A stretch of DNA of 64,000 nucleotides from Streptomyces camelliae (lineage in GTDB: Bacteria; Actinomycetota; Actinomycetes; Streptomycetales; Streptomycetaceae), in contig NZ_CP115300.1 of assembly GCF_027625935.1 (NCBI RefSeq), forward strand, positions 4,340,001 to 4,404,000, read 5' to 3'. Shown one piece after another: positions 1 through 9,462 of this stretch. The position numbers and the translations under genes were made by a program. Numbering within the stretch: position 1 is the stretch's first letter; every line of letters begins with the position of its first letter. A model generated the notes under the pieces. It made no database searches. It was not told the origin of the DNA and saw nothing but the letters and a program-made list of their open reading frames with translations.

Positions 1-19
1 CAGGTGGTGACGCCGGCTT

Positions 20-50
20 GCACGGCAGCTGCGGGGCGCGGCTGCCGTGC
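20..50. terminator. GC-rich hairpin downstream of the flippase gene
   Basis: Perfect 10-bp inverted repeat (GCACGGCAGC at 20-29, GCTGCCGTGC at 41-50) with an 11-base loop. It lies about 165 bases past the stop of the leftward flippase gene. No T-tract is present, which is common for actinobacterial terminators. The rest of 1-215 shows no credible gene. Confidence 0.45.
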
Positions 51-215
51 ACCCATCCGGCCCACCTGACCGGGATCACCGTGTGGCCATCCAACCCAGG
101 GCAAGGCGGTCGCGGACGACTCCGCCGCGCACAGCCGTCGTCCACATGTCCCGCAGACCGCCCGGCCGCGAGAACTGCCGTGCGCGGCCGCACTGCTCGG
201 CCGCGCCAAGGCTGA

Positions 216-1670
216 TCACGCGGCAAGGCCGCGAGAGACAGCTGCCGAGTACAGCGGGAGCCGACGTCGCAGCACCACACACACCAGTCCCACCGGCAAC
301 ATGCCCAGCAGACCGTGCACGACCTGGGACAGCGGTCCCCGGCCGTAGTCGGCCGCCAGGTACCCGCTGACGCACAGCGCGGCACCGACGCCCGCATGGA
401 CGAGGTACGGCCGGACGAGCGCAGACAACGAGCACACCCCGGCCCGATGCCAGCGGACGAGCTGCTCCACGTGGCCGAGGCCTGCTGCGACCGAAGCTGC
501 CACGGCGACGAACGCCATACTCTGACCAGCAGTCACCGACGACACCACGAGGACCACCGTAGCCACGAGCACGAGCAGTTGGGTCCGCAGCAGGCTGCCC
601 ATCGCCTTGCGGATCTCGTCCGCGGCATAGCTGACCTGGCACAGCAGCACGAAGGGGGCACCCAGGGCCAGCACGGGCATCAGCGCGCCCGCCGGTCCCC
701 AGCCGGGCCCGAGCAGGAGCTCCAACGCGGCCGGGCCCACCCCCGCCAGAATGCCGAAGGCGATGAACGCGACGGCGGAGGCCGCACTGAGCACATCGGG
801 CAGGACTGTGGCGAGCGACCGCCCTTCGCCGTTGATCCGGGCCAGTGACGGCATCACGGCTTTCCGCAGACTCTGGCACAGGACGCTGACCGGTAGGCTC
901 ACCGCGAGTGTCGCGCGGGAGAACTGACCGGCTGCGGCCGGTCCCAGAAACCGGGTGACGGCCCACAGAGACACGTCGGCCGCCGTCATCTGGATCATCC
1001 CGTAGCCGGCGAACGCCCCGGAGATGCGGAGCATGTCGCGAGCCGGTACCAGGGGTCCGTCCACGAGGGGCAGGCGTGCCAGCCGCACAGCTGCCACCAT
1101 GAGAGTCACCGTGGGTGTCACCACCTGGGAGATCACCAGCCCGTACGGGCTCCAGCCCAGTTCGAGCAGGACGGCACCGACCGCCATGCCGACGAACTGA
1201 GCCCCGGTCTCTGTGACAGAGCAGAAGCGGGCACGGTCCATGCGGCGCAGCGCCGCGACGGCCACCAGCGAGGCAGGCTGGGCGAGGAAGTAGAGGCCGT
1301 AGAGCTGCACGATCGGCCGGACTTCCGGCAGCCCCCACACGGTGGCCGCCAGTGGGGCCACCGCCTGGCTGACTGCGCAGCAGAGGAGACCACTGAGCAG
1401 GGAGACGCGGTACGCGGTCCGGACGGTCTGCCGCGTGAGCTGCTCCGCTCGCATCAGGTAGGTGGCGAGCCCTGCTCCGGCGACATAGCCGAGCACGGTG
1501 AGAGCCGCGGCGGCCGCGGCGAACGCCCCGAAGCTCTGGGGGAGCACCACGCGGGCGGTGTAGGCGGTGTAGCAGAGTTGGATCACCGTGGCGACGATCG
1601 CCGAGCCATAGTTCCAGACCAGGGCGACCAGCGCGGTACGTGCCTCGGATACTGCGGTGTCGGTGGACAA
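216..1670 (-). CDS. Polysaccharide flippase (Wzx-like, MATE/MOP superfamily)
   Basis: A 484-residue integral membrane protein with hydrophobic stretches along most of its length, starting near NYGSAIVATVIQLCYTAYTA. Length and layout fit the oligosaccharide flippases that move undecaprenyl-linked repeat units across the membrane. It lies just downstream of, and on the same strand as, the polymerase-like gene, with about 70 bases between them. The setting beside polymerase, chain-length regulator and glycosyltransferase genes supports the Wzx role. Transport of a particular glycan is inferred, not visible. Confidence 0.85.
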   Translation of the reverse strand: MSTDTAVSEARTALVALVWNYGSAIVATVIQLCYTAYTARVVLPQSFGAFAAAAAALTVLGYVAGAGLATYLMRAEQLTRQTVRTAYRVSLLSGLLCCAVSQAVAPLAATVWGLPEVRPIVQLYGLYFLAQPASLVAVAALRRMDRARFCSVTETGAQFVGMAVGAVLLELGWSPYGLVISQVVTPTVTLMVAAVRLARLPLVDGPLVPARDMLRISGAFAGYGMIQMTAADVSLWAVTRFLGPAAAGQFSRATLAVSLPVSVLCQSLRKAVMPSLARINGEGRSLATVLPDVLSAASAVAFIAFGILAGVGPAALELLLGPGWGPAGALMPVLALGAPFVLLCQVSYAADEIRKAMGSLLRTQLLVLVATVVLVVSSVTAGQSMAFVAVAASVAAGLGHVEQLVRWHRAGVCSLSALVRPYLVHAGVGAALCVSGYLAADYGRGPLSQVVHGLLGMLPVGLVCVVLRRRLPLYSAAVSRGLAA

Positions 1671-1739
1671 GGGCTCCCCATCTCACAGAGCATGCCGCGG
1701 GCGGTGAGGACCGCGGGAAACCGATGGTGTCCGATCGCC

Positions 1740-3149
1740 CTACCGGCCCGAACCGGTGTGCGTCGCTGCGGCGGAACCCACCGCCTCCAGCCTCTTCCTG
1801 ACGCCGCACGGGTACCGGGCGTGCGGCGCCGGGTGTGGCAACGTGTACAACCCTGCCGGCTCCGGCTCCGGCTCGGCCCCGGAGCCTCGGACGGCTGCCA
1901 GCAGAATCGTGATGTCCAGGACTACCAGCACGAGGTAGGGGCTGAAGCCGACGCCTCGCAGCGGCGCCTCGGTCAGACACGTGACCGTCGTGATCGCTAC
2001 CAGGGACGGGGACAGCCCCGCACTCACGCGTGCGGTACGTGAAGCCGCCAGCAGCAGCACCGCCGCGAAGGCGAGCAGTCCGAGCATGCCGATCAGCCCC
2101 GAGGTACCGAGGGTCTGATAGAGCTGGCTGTGGGCGTGTTCGTACAGACCTCGAACCGGCGAGAAACGGTCGCTGAAAAGTGTCGGGCCGTATCCCCACA
2201 GGGGATCGGAGTGAAAGGCCAGCATCGCCATCTCCCAGACCTCGGTGCGGCCATGAACGGACGTCAACTCGCCGTCGCTGGCGAGCCGTCCGATCTGGCC
2301 CGTCAGAGCCAGCACCAAGGGCAGTGAGCAGGCGACGAAGGCCAGCGCCAGGCCGCGGACCAGAAGGGGGTGCATCCGGCGCGCGACGCCACGGCGGTAG
2401 AGAAACAGAAGCGCCACCAGAGTCGCCATCCAGGCCGTGCGCGACTGGGCCAGAAGCAGAACGACAGCGGCCGCGGCGCTGTGCAACAGCCACAGCCGGC
2501 GTCGATGCAGCGGGGCGAGTTCCACGACGAGAGTGGCGGCGGCCAGGACACCCAGCAGGATGGGGTGGTTGGTGAGACCGAGGAGTCGGGACGATCCCAT
2601 CACCGGCAGCCGCAGGTTGACGATATAGCTCGTGGACAGAGCCCAGTCGGGCATGATGACCAATGCCCCGAGGCTGCCCCACGTGTAGACACGCAGGACT
2701 GCCCGAAGTCGCGGCAGCAGTTCACCCAACTCAACGGGTGGGGCTGCGTAAAGTGCGGCGACGGCCAAGGGTGCCAGCCACAACCGCCAGTCTCCGGCGC
2801 CACCGTGGGCACCGAACAGACCCGACAGCACTGGACCGCAGTACATGGCGATCACTGCCACTACGAGTGACACGCCACGGTGTCGAGCGGCGGGCGGAGG
2901 CGCAGCCAGCGAGAAGACCAGGACGGCGACCAGCAGGGTGATCGTCGCCAGCGCGTAGAGCTCACCCGCGTGGAGCCGCCAATCCGTCGGCGTCACCTCG
3001 GCGGTTGTCGCACCCCAGTCGACAGCGCCGCCGGGAGGTGACGAAGCACGGTCCCACACAACGGTGGCGAAGAAGGCAGGGCTCAGCCCGATCACCCACA
3101 GAGCGGCGGTTGCAAGGCGGGCGGCCACGGCTGGGGCTCGATGGCGCAC
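1740..3149 (-). CDS. O-antigen ligase/polymerase-like membrane protein (Wzy-like)
   Basis: A 469-residue multi-spanning protein. It has a large central loop (SVHGRTEVWEMAMLAF, then LWGYGPTLFSDRF and YEHAHSQLYQTLGTSGLIG), the arrangement of the Wzy_C/O-antigen ligase family, where a periplasmic loop with His and Arg residues handles the lipid-linked glycan. In this cluster its probable job is to polymerise exported repeat units. It is transcribed away from the chain-length kinase gene, so 3150-3300 probably holds divergent promoters. The last ~35 residues are polar and less typical. Confidence 0.8.
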   Translation of the reverse strand: MRHRAPAVAARLATAALWVIGLSPAFFATVVWDRASSPPGGAVDWGATTAEVTPTDWRLHAGELYALATITLLVAVLVFSLAAPPPAARHRGVSLVVAVIAMYCGPVLSGLFGAHGGAGDWRLWLAPLAVAALYAAPPVELGELLPRLRAVLRVYTWGSLGALVIMPDWALSTSYIVNLRLPVMGSSRLLGLTNHPILLGVLAAATLVVELAPLHRRRLWLLHSAAAAVVLLLAQSRTAWMATLVALLFLYRRGVARRMHPLLVRGLALAFVACSLPLVLALTGQIGRLASDGELTSVHGRTEVWEMAMLAFHSDPLWGYGPTLFSDRFSPVRGLYEHAHSQLYQTLGTSGLIGMLGLLAFAAVLLLAASRTARVSAGLSPSLVAITTVTCLTEAPLRGVGFSPYLVLVVLDITILLAAVRGSGAEPEPEPAGLYTLPHPAPHARYPCGVRKRLEAVGSAAATHTGSGR

Positions 3150-3300
3150 GTGGACTCCTCAAGTGAGTGAGGTTGAGGGGCGCGTATCCGCAAAACGGTC
3201 AAACGCCCCTAAGATCTCTATAAGGGGATATCTCAAGTCTCGATGCTGAGCCGGGGGTATCTCGGATGCCACAACCGGAACAACCCGAAGGAGTGCAACC
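3150..3300. promoter_or_regulatory. Divergent promoter region between polymerase and chain-length kinase genes
   Basis: A 151-base gap between divergent genes. It contains an imperfect direct repeat, GGGGATATCTC (3224-3234) and GGGGTATCTC (about 3254-3263), and a short inverted pair CCCCT (3206-3210)/AGGGG (3223-3227). The ribosome site GAAGGAG sits 7 bases before the TTG start at 3301. No -10/-35 pair can be assigned with confidence. The repeats are candidates for a shared regulator site. Confidence 0.35.
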
Positions 3301-4725
3301 TTGGACCTGGGCGGCTTTCTCAAAGCACTAGCCCGACGGTGGCTTTCCGTCACCGCCCTGACGCTCCTCGGCCTGGGCGCCGGAATCGCCTTCACGGCGT
3401 ACTCGACTCCCCGCTACCAGGCCGGCAGTCAGATCTTCGTGTCCACGCGCACCGCGTCCGACATCACGGCACTCAACCAGGGCAGCGCGTTTTCACAGGC
3501 GAGGGTGCAGTCCTACGCCGACATCATCTCCAGTCCCCTGATCGCCGCACCGGTTGTCCGTCAGCTCGGACTCGACATGACGCCGGCTCAGCTCGCCGGG
3601 CACATCAGTGCCAGCGTGAAACTCAACACGGTGCTCATCGACATCACCGTCACCGACACCAGCCCTGCGCGATCAGCAATGATCGCCAACTTCGTAGCGC
3701 GCGAAGCGAGCAGACAGCTCGTCAGCCTTGAGACACCTCCGGGGCAAAAGGCTGCTCCTGTGAACATCGGCATTACGCGCAATGCCCAGCCGCCGACGAC
3801 TCCGATCAGCCCGAAGCCCCTGCTCAACGGCGCAGCCGGGCTGCTCGCCGGTCTCGTCGCCGGTGTGGCTCTCGCCGTCCTTCGGGACACCCTCGACACC
3901 ACCCTGCACACCAGCCACGCGCTGGCCGAGGCGACACGACTGGCCACGCTCGGCGGCATCCCGTACGACAAGAGGGCTCCGGGCAGCCCGCTCGCGGCCG
4001 GCTCGGCGGCCTACGGCGCCCGTGCCGAGGCATTCCGGCTTCTGCGTACCAACCTGCAGTTCGCCCAGGTCGACCGGAAACCGCGCGTGATCATGGTGAC
4101 TAGCGCGCTGCCGGGCGAAGGGAAGACCAACACGGCCGCCAACCTCGCGCTTTCCCTGGCCGAGACCGGTGGCAAGGTCTGCCTGGTCGATGCCGATCTG
4201 CGCAATCCGTGCGTGGCCAAGAACTTCGGGCTCGTCCAGGACGCCGGCCTCACCAGCGTCCTCATCGGCCAGGCCACCGCTGACGAGGTGTTGCAGGAGT
4301 GCGGAGAACACGGCCTCCTCGTGCTCACCTCGGGCCCCATGCCGCCGAATCCGGCGGAGCTGCTCTCCTCCGACCGGATGAGGCAGATCCTGGAGGGCCT
4401 GGCCGAGAGCTTCGACACCGTCGTCGTGGACAGCGCCCCCCTGCTGCCCGTCGCCGACACCGTGGGCCTCGCCCCGGCCGTCGACGGCACAGTCCTCGTA
4501 GTCCGTGCCAGGCGCACTCCGGCCGAACGGGCGAAGGCTGCGGTCGACGCCCTGCACTCGGTCAACGCCCCTGTTCTCGGTGCGGTGTTGAGTATGGTCA
4601 CCGTGAAGCACAAGGGTTACGGCTACGGTTACGGCTACGGATATGGACAGCGCCCCACCGAGGCCAAGAATCTTCTGGCGGCGCCCCGGAAGGCGGAGGC
4701 CGACAAGATCGGAACAGCGGGGTGA
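3301..4725 (+). CDS. Polysaccharide chain-length regulator fused to BY-type tyrosine kinase
   Basis: 474 residues. The N-terminal Wzz-type domain (about 1-200) has membrane helices near 16-34 and 174-194. A cytoplasmic bacterial tyrosine kinase domain follows (about 235-440), with Walker A SALPGEGKT at 268-276, Walker A' VCLVDADLR at 293-301 and Walker B TVVVDSAPLL at 373-382. The tail at 440-448 is an alternating YG repeat with five tyrosines, the usual autophosphorylation cluster. The TTG start is chosen because GAAGGAG lies 7 bases upstream and it begins right before the membrane helix. The next gene, a tyrosine phosphatase, overlaps its stop (GTGA), so kinase and phosphatase are translationally coupled. 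Confidence 0.92.
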   Translation: MDLGGFLKALARRWLSVTALTLLGLGAGIAFTAYSTPRYQAGSQIFVSTRTASDITALNQGSAFSQARVQSYADIISSPLIAAPVVRQLGLDMTPAQLAGHISASVKLNTVLIDITVTDTSPARSAMIANFVAREASRQLVSLETPPGQKAAPVNIGITRNAQPPTTPISPKPLLNGAAGLLAGLVAGVALAVLRDTLDTTLHTSHALAEATRLATLGGIPYDKRAPGSPLAAGSAAYGARAEAFRLLRTNLQFAQVDRKPRVIMVTSALPGEGKTNTAANLALSLAETGGKVCLVDADLRNPCVAKNFGLVQDAGLTSVLIGQATADEVLQECGEHGLLVLTSGPMPPNPAELLSSDRMRQILEGLAESFDTVVVDSAPLLPVADTVGLAPAVDGTVLVVRARRTPAERAKAAVDALHSVNAPVLGAVLSMVTVKHKGYGYGYGYGYGQRPTEAKNLLAAPRKAEADKIGTAG

Positions 4726-5288
4726 CCGTGTTCCACCTGCTGTTCGTCTGCACCGGCAACATGTACCGTTCGCCGATCGCCGAGCGGCTGCTCCCCTTGC
4801 ACCTGGGCCCGGCCGCCGACGGCTTCCGGATCGGCAGCGCCGGCACGATGGCGCGGCCGGGGACACCGATGAGCCCGGACAGCGTGACCATGATCGAGGG
4901 ACTCGGCGGGCAGGCGTCAGGCTTCGCCACCCGTCGGCTGTCGGCCGAGCTGATCGGCTCGGCCGACCTGGTGCTCGGCCTTGCGCGCGAGCATCGCGAG
5001 GCCGCGGTACAGCTCCTGCCGACGGCGCTGCGGCGCTGCTTCACGCTGGAGGAGTTCGTGCGTCTCACCAGGGAACGGTCTGTCGTGAACGGTCCTCGGG
5101 CCGCGGTCGCCCAGGCGGCCGTGGCCCGAGGCAGGACCTCTCCGGCGGCCCCGGGGGCGGACGACATCGAGGATCCCGACGGCCGTCCCCTGGCGGAGCT
5201 GCGCGACTGCGCGGCCCGGATCGACCAGGCGCTGCGGCACGTGGCCGCAGCGCTCACAGCCGGTCAGGACCTGTTGCTGAGCGGCTGA
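4722..5288 (+). CDS. Low-molecular-weight protein-tyrosine phosphatase
   Basis: 188 residues starting at the GTG that overlaps the kinase stop. The P-loop VCTGNMYRSP near residue 10 is the C(X)5R(S/T) active site of LMW-PTPs, and a DPDG near residue 148 may supply the general acid. It probably dephosphorylates the tyrosine tail of the kinase encoded just upstream, the standard pair in Wzx/Wzy systems. The 3' end overlaps the convergent deacetylase gene by 25 bases. A second in-frame GTG at 4728 is possible. Confidence 0.9.
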   Translation: MTVFHLLFVCTGNMYRSPIAERLLPLHLGPAADGFRIGSAGTMARPGTPMSPDSVTMIEGLGGQASGFATRRLSAELIGSADLVLGLAREHREAAVQLLPTALRRCFTLEEFVRLTRERSVVNGPRAAVAQAAVARGRTSPAAPGADDIEDPDGRPLAELRDCAARIDQALRHVAAALTAGQDLLLSG

Positions 5289-6268
5289 ACCGCTCCCACG
5301 ACAGCTCGGGCCGCCCCCCGCCCGGCCCGGAACAGGGCCGGGTGAAGCCCGGAAAGGATGGTTTCCATCCGGTCCACGCTGGTCCGGCTGGAGACCACCA
5401 GCCGGTCGATGCGCAGGGGATGGCAGGCACCCGGGGTGGCCAGCCGGTGGTTGTACAGGAATCCGGAGCGATAGCCGGCCTGCGCGAGGAAGCGGTGAGC
5501 CCGCTCGTCGACGTTGCCGTTCGGATATGCGAAGGAGGTCGGCGGACGGCCGACCAGGTGCGTCAGCCGCTCGTGTGCCTCCAGCACCTCTCGCCGCACC
5601 TGATCGTCGTCGCACCGGTCGAGGCAGGGGTGGGTCAGCGTGTGGTTGCCGACGACGACACCGCCCTCCTCCAGCTCCCGCAGTTCAGCGCCGGTCAGCT
5701 GCCGCGGCCGGGGGCTGGGCACAGTGGCCGTGGCCCGGAGTTCCGACAGCGCGAGCTGCCGCTCACGTTCTGGCAGCAGCTTCAGGGTGTGCGGCGTGAT
5801 CTCGGGACGGGTGGGCGGTACCCGGTGCGTGGTGCCGCCGTTCCTGACCAGATGCTCGGCCTCGTCCCACCAGAAAGGGGCGTCGGTGCCCACCAGCCCG
5901 GGGATGACGAAGCAGACGGCCGGAACGCCGCGCGCCGCCAGCAGCGGCAGCGCATGGGTGTACACGCTGCGGTCACCGTCGTCGAACGTGACGAGCACGC
6001 TGTGGTCCGACAGCGCCCGGCCACCATGGACTGCCTCCTCGACCCGCTCCAGCGAGACCGGCACGAACCGCCGCTGGAGGAGGTCGAGATGAGCCTTGAA
6101 GGTTTCGGGGTCATCCACGCCGTGGTAACCGAGGACCGCCAGACGGCCGACAGCCCTTCGACGGAACCATGCCTGAGCGGGCGAGCGGCGCAGCGCGGCG
6201 TCGGCGCCCTGCCAGGCGTCACATCGCGCGTACCAGCGGGCGAGCCTGGCCCTGGCCGCCGGGTTCAC
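5264..6268 (-). CDS. Polysaccharide deacetylase (NodB/CE4 family)
   Basis: 334 residues. The NodB motif 1 TFDDGDRS and the metal-binding motif 2 NHTLTHP are both visible, and RLAVLGYHGVDD precedes them. CE4 enzymes remove N-acetyl groups from amino sugars, so it may edit the exported glycan. No clear signal peptide is seen, so a cytoplasmic or membrane-associated site is possible. Its start overlaps the stop of the upstream methyltransferase gene (ATGA), so the two are translationally coupled. Confidence 0.88.
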   Translation of the reverse strand: MNPAARARLARWYARCDAWQGADAALRRSPAQAWFRRRAVGRLAVLGYHGVDDPETFKAHLDLLQRRFVPVSLERVEEAVHGGRALSDHSVLVTFDDGDRSVYTHALPLLAARGVPAVCFVIPGLVGTDAPFWWDEAEHLVRNGGTTHRVPPTRPEITPHTLKLLPERERQLALSELRATATVPSPRPRQLTGAELRELEEGGVVVGNHTLTHPCLDRCDDDQVRREVLEAHERLTHLVGRPPTSFAYPNGNVDERAHRFLAQAGYRSGFLYNHRLATPGACHPLRIDRLVVSSRTSVDRMETILSGLHPALFRAGRGAARAVVGAVQPLSNRS

Positions 6269-7110
6269 GCCCGGACCAGGGAGGGGAACGACGCGCCGAT
6301 GCCGACGCCCCGGTACCAGTGGTCGAGCGGCTTCTCGCTGAAGTGAAGGAACTCCCGCTGCTGCTCCTCGGCCCAGCGAGACAGCTCCGGCCAGCAGTAA
6401 GTCTTCGTCGCCACCACCACCGCGTGCGGAGCCAGCAGCGGAGCCCCTGCGAGGAGTTCCGCGCGCTCGTGTTCCGGGGTGTGGCCGGTGTCCACGAAGA
6501 AGAGATCGATCGGCTGCTGCCTGGCCACCGGGCCGGCGAGGAATTCGAGCGAGTCACCGACCACATGCTCGACGACCTTGTCGTAGGGCGGCAGGATCAA
6601 CTCGCCCGAGCGGTCGTCGATGTCGGCGGTGGCGAGCCGGCCCCGGCCGTTGCGCAGGAGAGCGGCGGCGATCACCGCACTGCCCAGCCCCCGGTTGGTG
6701 CCGGTCTCCACCACGAACTCGGGGCGGAGCGCCCGGACGAAGGCGTACCAGCCGATCCGCCGACCGTAGCGGACGACCTTGTCGGTGCTGGCGCTCCGGC
6801 TGCTGCGGGCCAGGCCCTCAGCCATGACGCGGCGCAGCTCGGCGTCCTCCTGCAGCTCCTTCAGGTAGCCCCGTACGGTGGCCACCCTGGTGCCCGTCGC
6901 CGTTGCGACGAACCAGGCCAGGTGCTCCATGTTGAGAGGTTCGAGGTCGTAGGTGTAGTGAACGTGCTCACGGGAACGCACCAGCCAGGAAGCGGACAGT
7001 CTGGCGATGCGGGCATTGTGCTGAACCACGTTCGCGAGCCGGAGCGGGAAGCCGGCGAGGGGCGCCAGCGGACTGGCGGCAATTCGTCGGGTCAGCGCAT
7101 TGTGCTTCAT
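6265..7110 (-). CDS. Class I SAM-dependent methyltransferase
   Basis: 281 residues. The SAM-binding start FVVETGTNRGLGSAV, a later acidic DID and the IDLFFVDTGHTPEHE strand give a Rossmann-type methyltransferase of the Methyltransf_24 kind. The substrate cannot be read off; within this cluster a sugar or glycan methylation is the likeliest role. It is the first gene of a leftward pair with the deacetylase and is divergent from the glycosyltransferase at 7193. Confidence 0.75.
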   Translation of the reverse strand: MKHNALTRRIAASPLAPLAGFPLRLANVVQHNARIARLSASWLVRSREHVHYTYDLEPLNMEHLAWFVATATGTRVATVRGYLKELQEDAELRRVMAEGLARSSRSASTDKVVRYGRRIGWYAFVRALRPEFVVETGTNRGLGSAVIAAALLRNGRGRLATADIDDRSGELILPPYDKVVEHVVGDSLEFLAGPVARQQPIDLFFVDTGHTPEHERAELLAGAPLLAPHAVVVATKTYCWPELSRWAEEQQREFLHFSEKPLDHWYRGVGIGASFPSLVRA

Positions 7111-7192
7111 AACTGCTCCTAATGAGTCTTCTCCGACTCCATCGCCGGGTCTTTGACATGCCCTTCACCAGGTTTATGGCAATTTATCCAGC

Positions 7193-8371
7193 ATGGAAAG
7201 AAAGTCCCGGTCGACACGCCACCCCGCGCACTGCCCGCAGGTGGTTCTCGTCGTGCCATTCCTTTCGGAGTTCCGGCGCTCCTTCTATCGCCGCCTGGAA
7301 GGGGACCTGAAGGAGCGTGGAATCCAGCTCGTGATCGCCTACGGAGAGCCGTACAGCAGCGATCAAAGCGCGCGCCGGGATGTGATCCACACCGAGGGAG
7401 CGTTGCGAGTGAGGCAGTGGAGCGCGTGGGTGGCGGGCCGGCCTCTGGTCTACAAGAGTCTCGGCTCGCTCGCCCGCACGGCGGACGTCCTGGTCGTCGA
7501 CCAGTCACTGCGGAACATGGAGCTGTATCCCCAGCTCATGCGGCAGTGGACGGGCCGCGGGCCGGCCGTCGCGATGTGGGATCACGGCCGTACGTACACC
7601 CGGCCGCAGTCGGCACTGGAACAGTCCGTCAAGTACGCCCTCACCCGGCGTGCCCGCTGGTTCTTCTCCTACACCGCCGGCGGAGCGCAGGCGGTGACCG
7701 CGCACGGATTCCCCCGGCAGCGGGTGACAGTGGTCCAGAACGCCATCGACACCAAGGCCCTGGACGAGGCCTACCGAGACGTGACTCCCAGTCAGATCAC
7801 GGAGCTGCGACAGCGGTACGGCCTGACGGCCGGCCGCACCGGTCTGTTCATCGGAGCCCTCAGCGCCACCAAACGCATCTCCTTCCTCGTCGAAGCCGCC
7901 GAGAACATCGCCGGGCACCTGCCCGGATTCAGACTGCTGGTCGCCGGAACCGGCGAGGAGCGGACGGCCATCGAGGCCGCGGCGGCCCGGACATCCGTCG
8001 TCGTGCCCGTCGGCCAGGCGTTCGGCGAACACAAGGCGCTGCTGGGCGCCGTGTCAGACGTCATGCTGATGCCCGGCCTCGTGGGGCTGTGCGCGGTCGA
8101 CTCGTTCGTCCTGGAGACACCCATCGTCACGACCGACTGGCCCTGGCACGCCCCGGAGTTCGAGTACCTCGAACACGGCCGCAACGCCGTCGTCGCTCCG
8201 GACGACCCGCGACAGTACGCCGCTTCCGTGGCAGAACTGCTCGGCAGCCCGGAACGGCTCGACGCCATCCGTCAGGAGTGCCGCAAGGACGCCCGGCAGT
8301 ACACCGTCGAGGAGATGAGCAGGCGGTTCACCGACGGACTCGTCCGCCTCCTCCAGGACCGCCGCCGATGA
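7193..8371 (+). CDS. Glycosyltransferase family 4
   Basis: 392 residues with two Rossmann-like halves. The C-terminal half shows VVQNAIDTKAL, the strand-loop LFIGALSATKR and LLVAGTGEERTAIE, typical of GT4 retaining transferases. The usual E(x)7E donor motif is altered: GLVGLCAVDSFVLETPIVTTD occupies that place. No clear Shine-Dalgarno precedes the ATG at 7193, so the exact start is less certain. The stop overlaps the next start (ATGA). Confidence 0.82.
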   Translation: MERKSRSTRHPAHCPQVVLVVPFLSEFRRSFYRRLEGDLKERGIQLVIAYGEPYSSDQSARRDVIHTEGALRVRQWSAWVAGRPLVYKSLGSLARTADVLVVDQSLRNMELYPQLMRQWTGRGPAVAMWDHGRTYTRPQSALEQSVKYALTRRARWFFSYTAGGAQAVTAHGFPRQRVTVVQNAIDTKALDEAYRDVTPSQITELRQRYGLTAGRTGLFIGALSATKRISFLVEAAENIAGHLPGFRLLVAGTGEERTAIEAAAARTSVVVPVGQAFGEHKALLGAVSDVMLMPGLVGLCAVDSFVLETPIVTTDWPWHAPEFEYLEHGRNAVVAPDDPRQYAASVAELLGSPERLDAIRQECRKDARQYTVEEMSRRFTDGLVRLLQDRRR

Positions 8372-9435
8372 CCCCGGCCACAGGTGTACGCGCCGCTGCC
8401 ACCGCCGGCTTCGAGGTCCACCGTGCCCCGAGCGGTCTGGCCCCGCTGGAGGACGGCTGGCGCGACCTGGTCGCGGGCGTCCCGGGCTCCTCGTACTTCG
8501 TCACGCCGGACTGGGTGCTCGGCTCGTGGGAGGCCATGGACACGGGCGACACGGCCGAGGTCGCGGTATGGACCGGCCCCGGCGGGCGCGTAGAGGCGGT
8601 CGTCCCCGTGGTAAGCGTCCGGCAGCGCTTGCATCCCCGGCTCCCGCTCCCGGTGACCTGCTGGACCATGCTCGGGGCGGGATCCGACGCGGCGGACCAC
8701 GGGCTCTTCCCCGCCATGCCGCATCGTCACGACGAAGTCCGCGACTATCTCCGCGAGCGCACCGGTCGTGGCACCCTGTGGCTCCCCGCGATGGACCCGG
8801 AGGCGGGCGCCGGGCTGCTGCCCGCCGGAACCCGCAGGATCGCCAGGTCGACGTGTCCGCGCCTCGCGATCGGTCCGGGCATCGGCGTCGGTTCCCGAAG
8901 CTTCCGGCAGCTCATGGCACGGCGTCGGCGACAGCTCGCCTCCGCCGGCGTCTCCTTCCGCTGGGTGCCCCCGCAGGAGATGACCGCCGAGGTGATCGAC
9001 ACGGTGATGAGGCTCCACCAGGCACGGCAGCAGGTGAAGGGCACCACGACGTCCTTCGGGCCCGGTCGGCGCGGCTTCCACCTGCGGCTCCAGGAGCGCG
9101 CCGCTCCCGGGCGCGGGCCCGCCGCCCTGCTGGCCGAGCGCGACGGCAGTGCCGTAGGTGTCGTCTACGGGTTCCTGTGGGAGAAGACGTTCGCCTATTA
9201 CAACGGCGGCTGGGACGCGACGTACGCGCGGATGAGTCTCGGCACCGTCCTCCTGCACCAGACCATTGCCACGGTGGCCGAGGCAGGTGTCGAGACCTTC
9301 GACTTCCTGCGCGGTGACGAGGAATACAAGTACCGGTCGTTCGGCGCGCAGGACCGCCACGACGAACAGTGGCTCAGGTCCCGCAGCCTGACGGCGCTGC
9401 TCGCGGGCACGGTCCTGCGACTGCACCATCGGTAA
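8368..9435 (+). CDS. FemAB/CelD-like GNAT acyltransferase
   Basis: 355 residues from the ATG overlapping the previous stop. The N-terminal FVTPDWVLGSWEAM and the C-terminal FDFLRGDEEYKYRSFGAQ are hallmarks of the Acetyltransf_6 (BioF2/CelD-like) group in polysaccharide clusters, where an acyl or amino-acyl group is moved onto a sugar. The centre has the GNAT core LLAERDGSAVGVVYGFLWEKTFAYYNGGWD. Co-translation with the GT4 gene suggests both act on the same sugar. Confidence 0.8.
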   Translation: MTPATGVRAAATAGFEVHRAPSGLAPLEDGWRDLVAGVPGSSYFVTPDWVLGSWEAMDTGDTAEVAVWTGPGGRVEAVVPVVSVRQRLHPRLPLPVTCWTMLGAGSDAADHGLFPAMPHRHDEVRDYLRERTGRGTLWLPAMDPEAGAGLLPAGTRRIARSTCPRLAIGPGIGVGSRSFRQLMARRRRQLASAGVSFRWVPPQEMTAEVIDTVMRLHQARQQVKGTTTSFGPGRRGFHLRLQERAAPGRGPAALLAERDGSAVGVVYGFLWEKTFAYYNGGWDATYARMSLGTVLLHQTIATVAEAGVETFDFLRGDEEYKYRSFGAQDRHDEQWLRSRSLTALLAGTVLRLHHR

Positions 9436-9462
9436 TCGACCGCCTCACGTTGCGAGTTCCGT

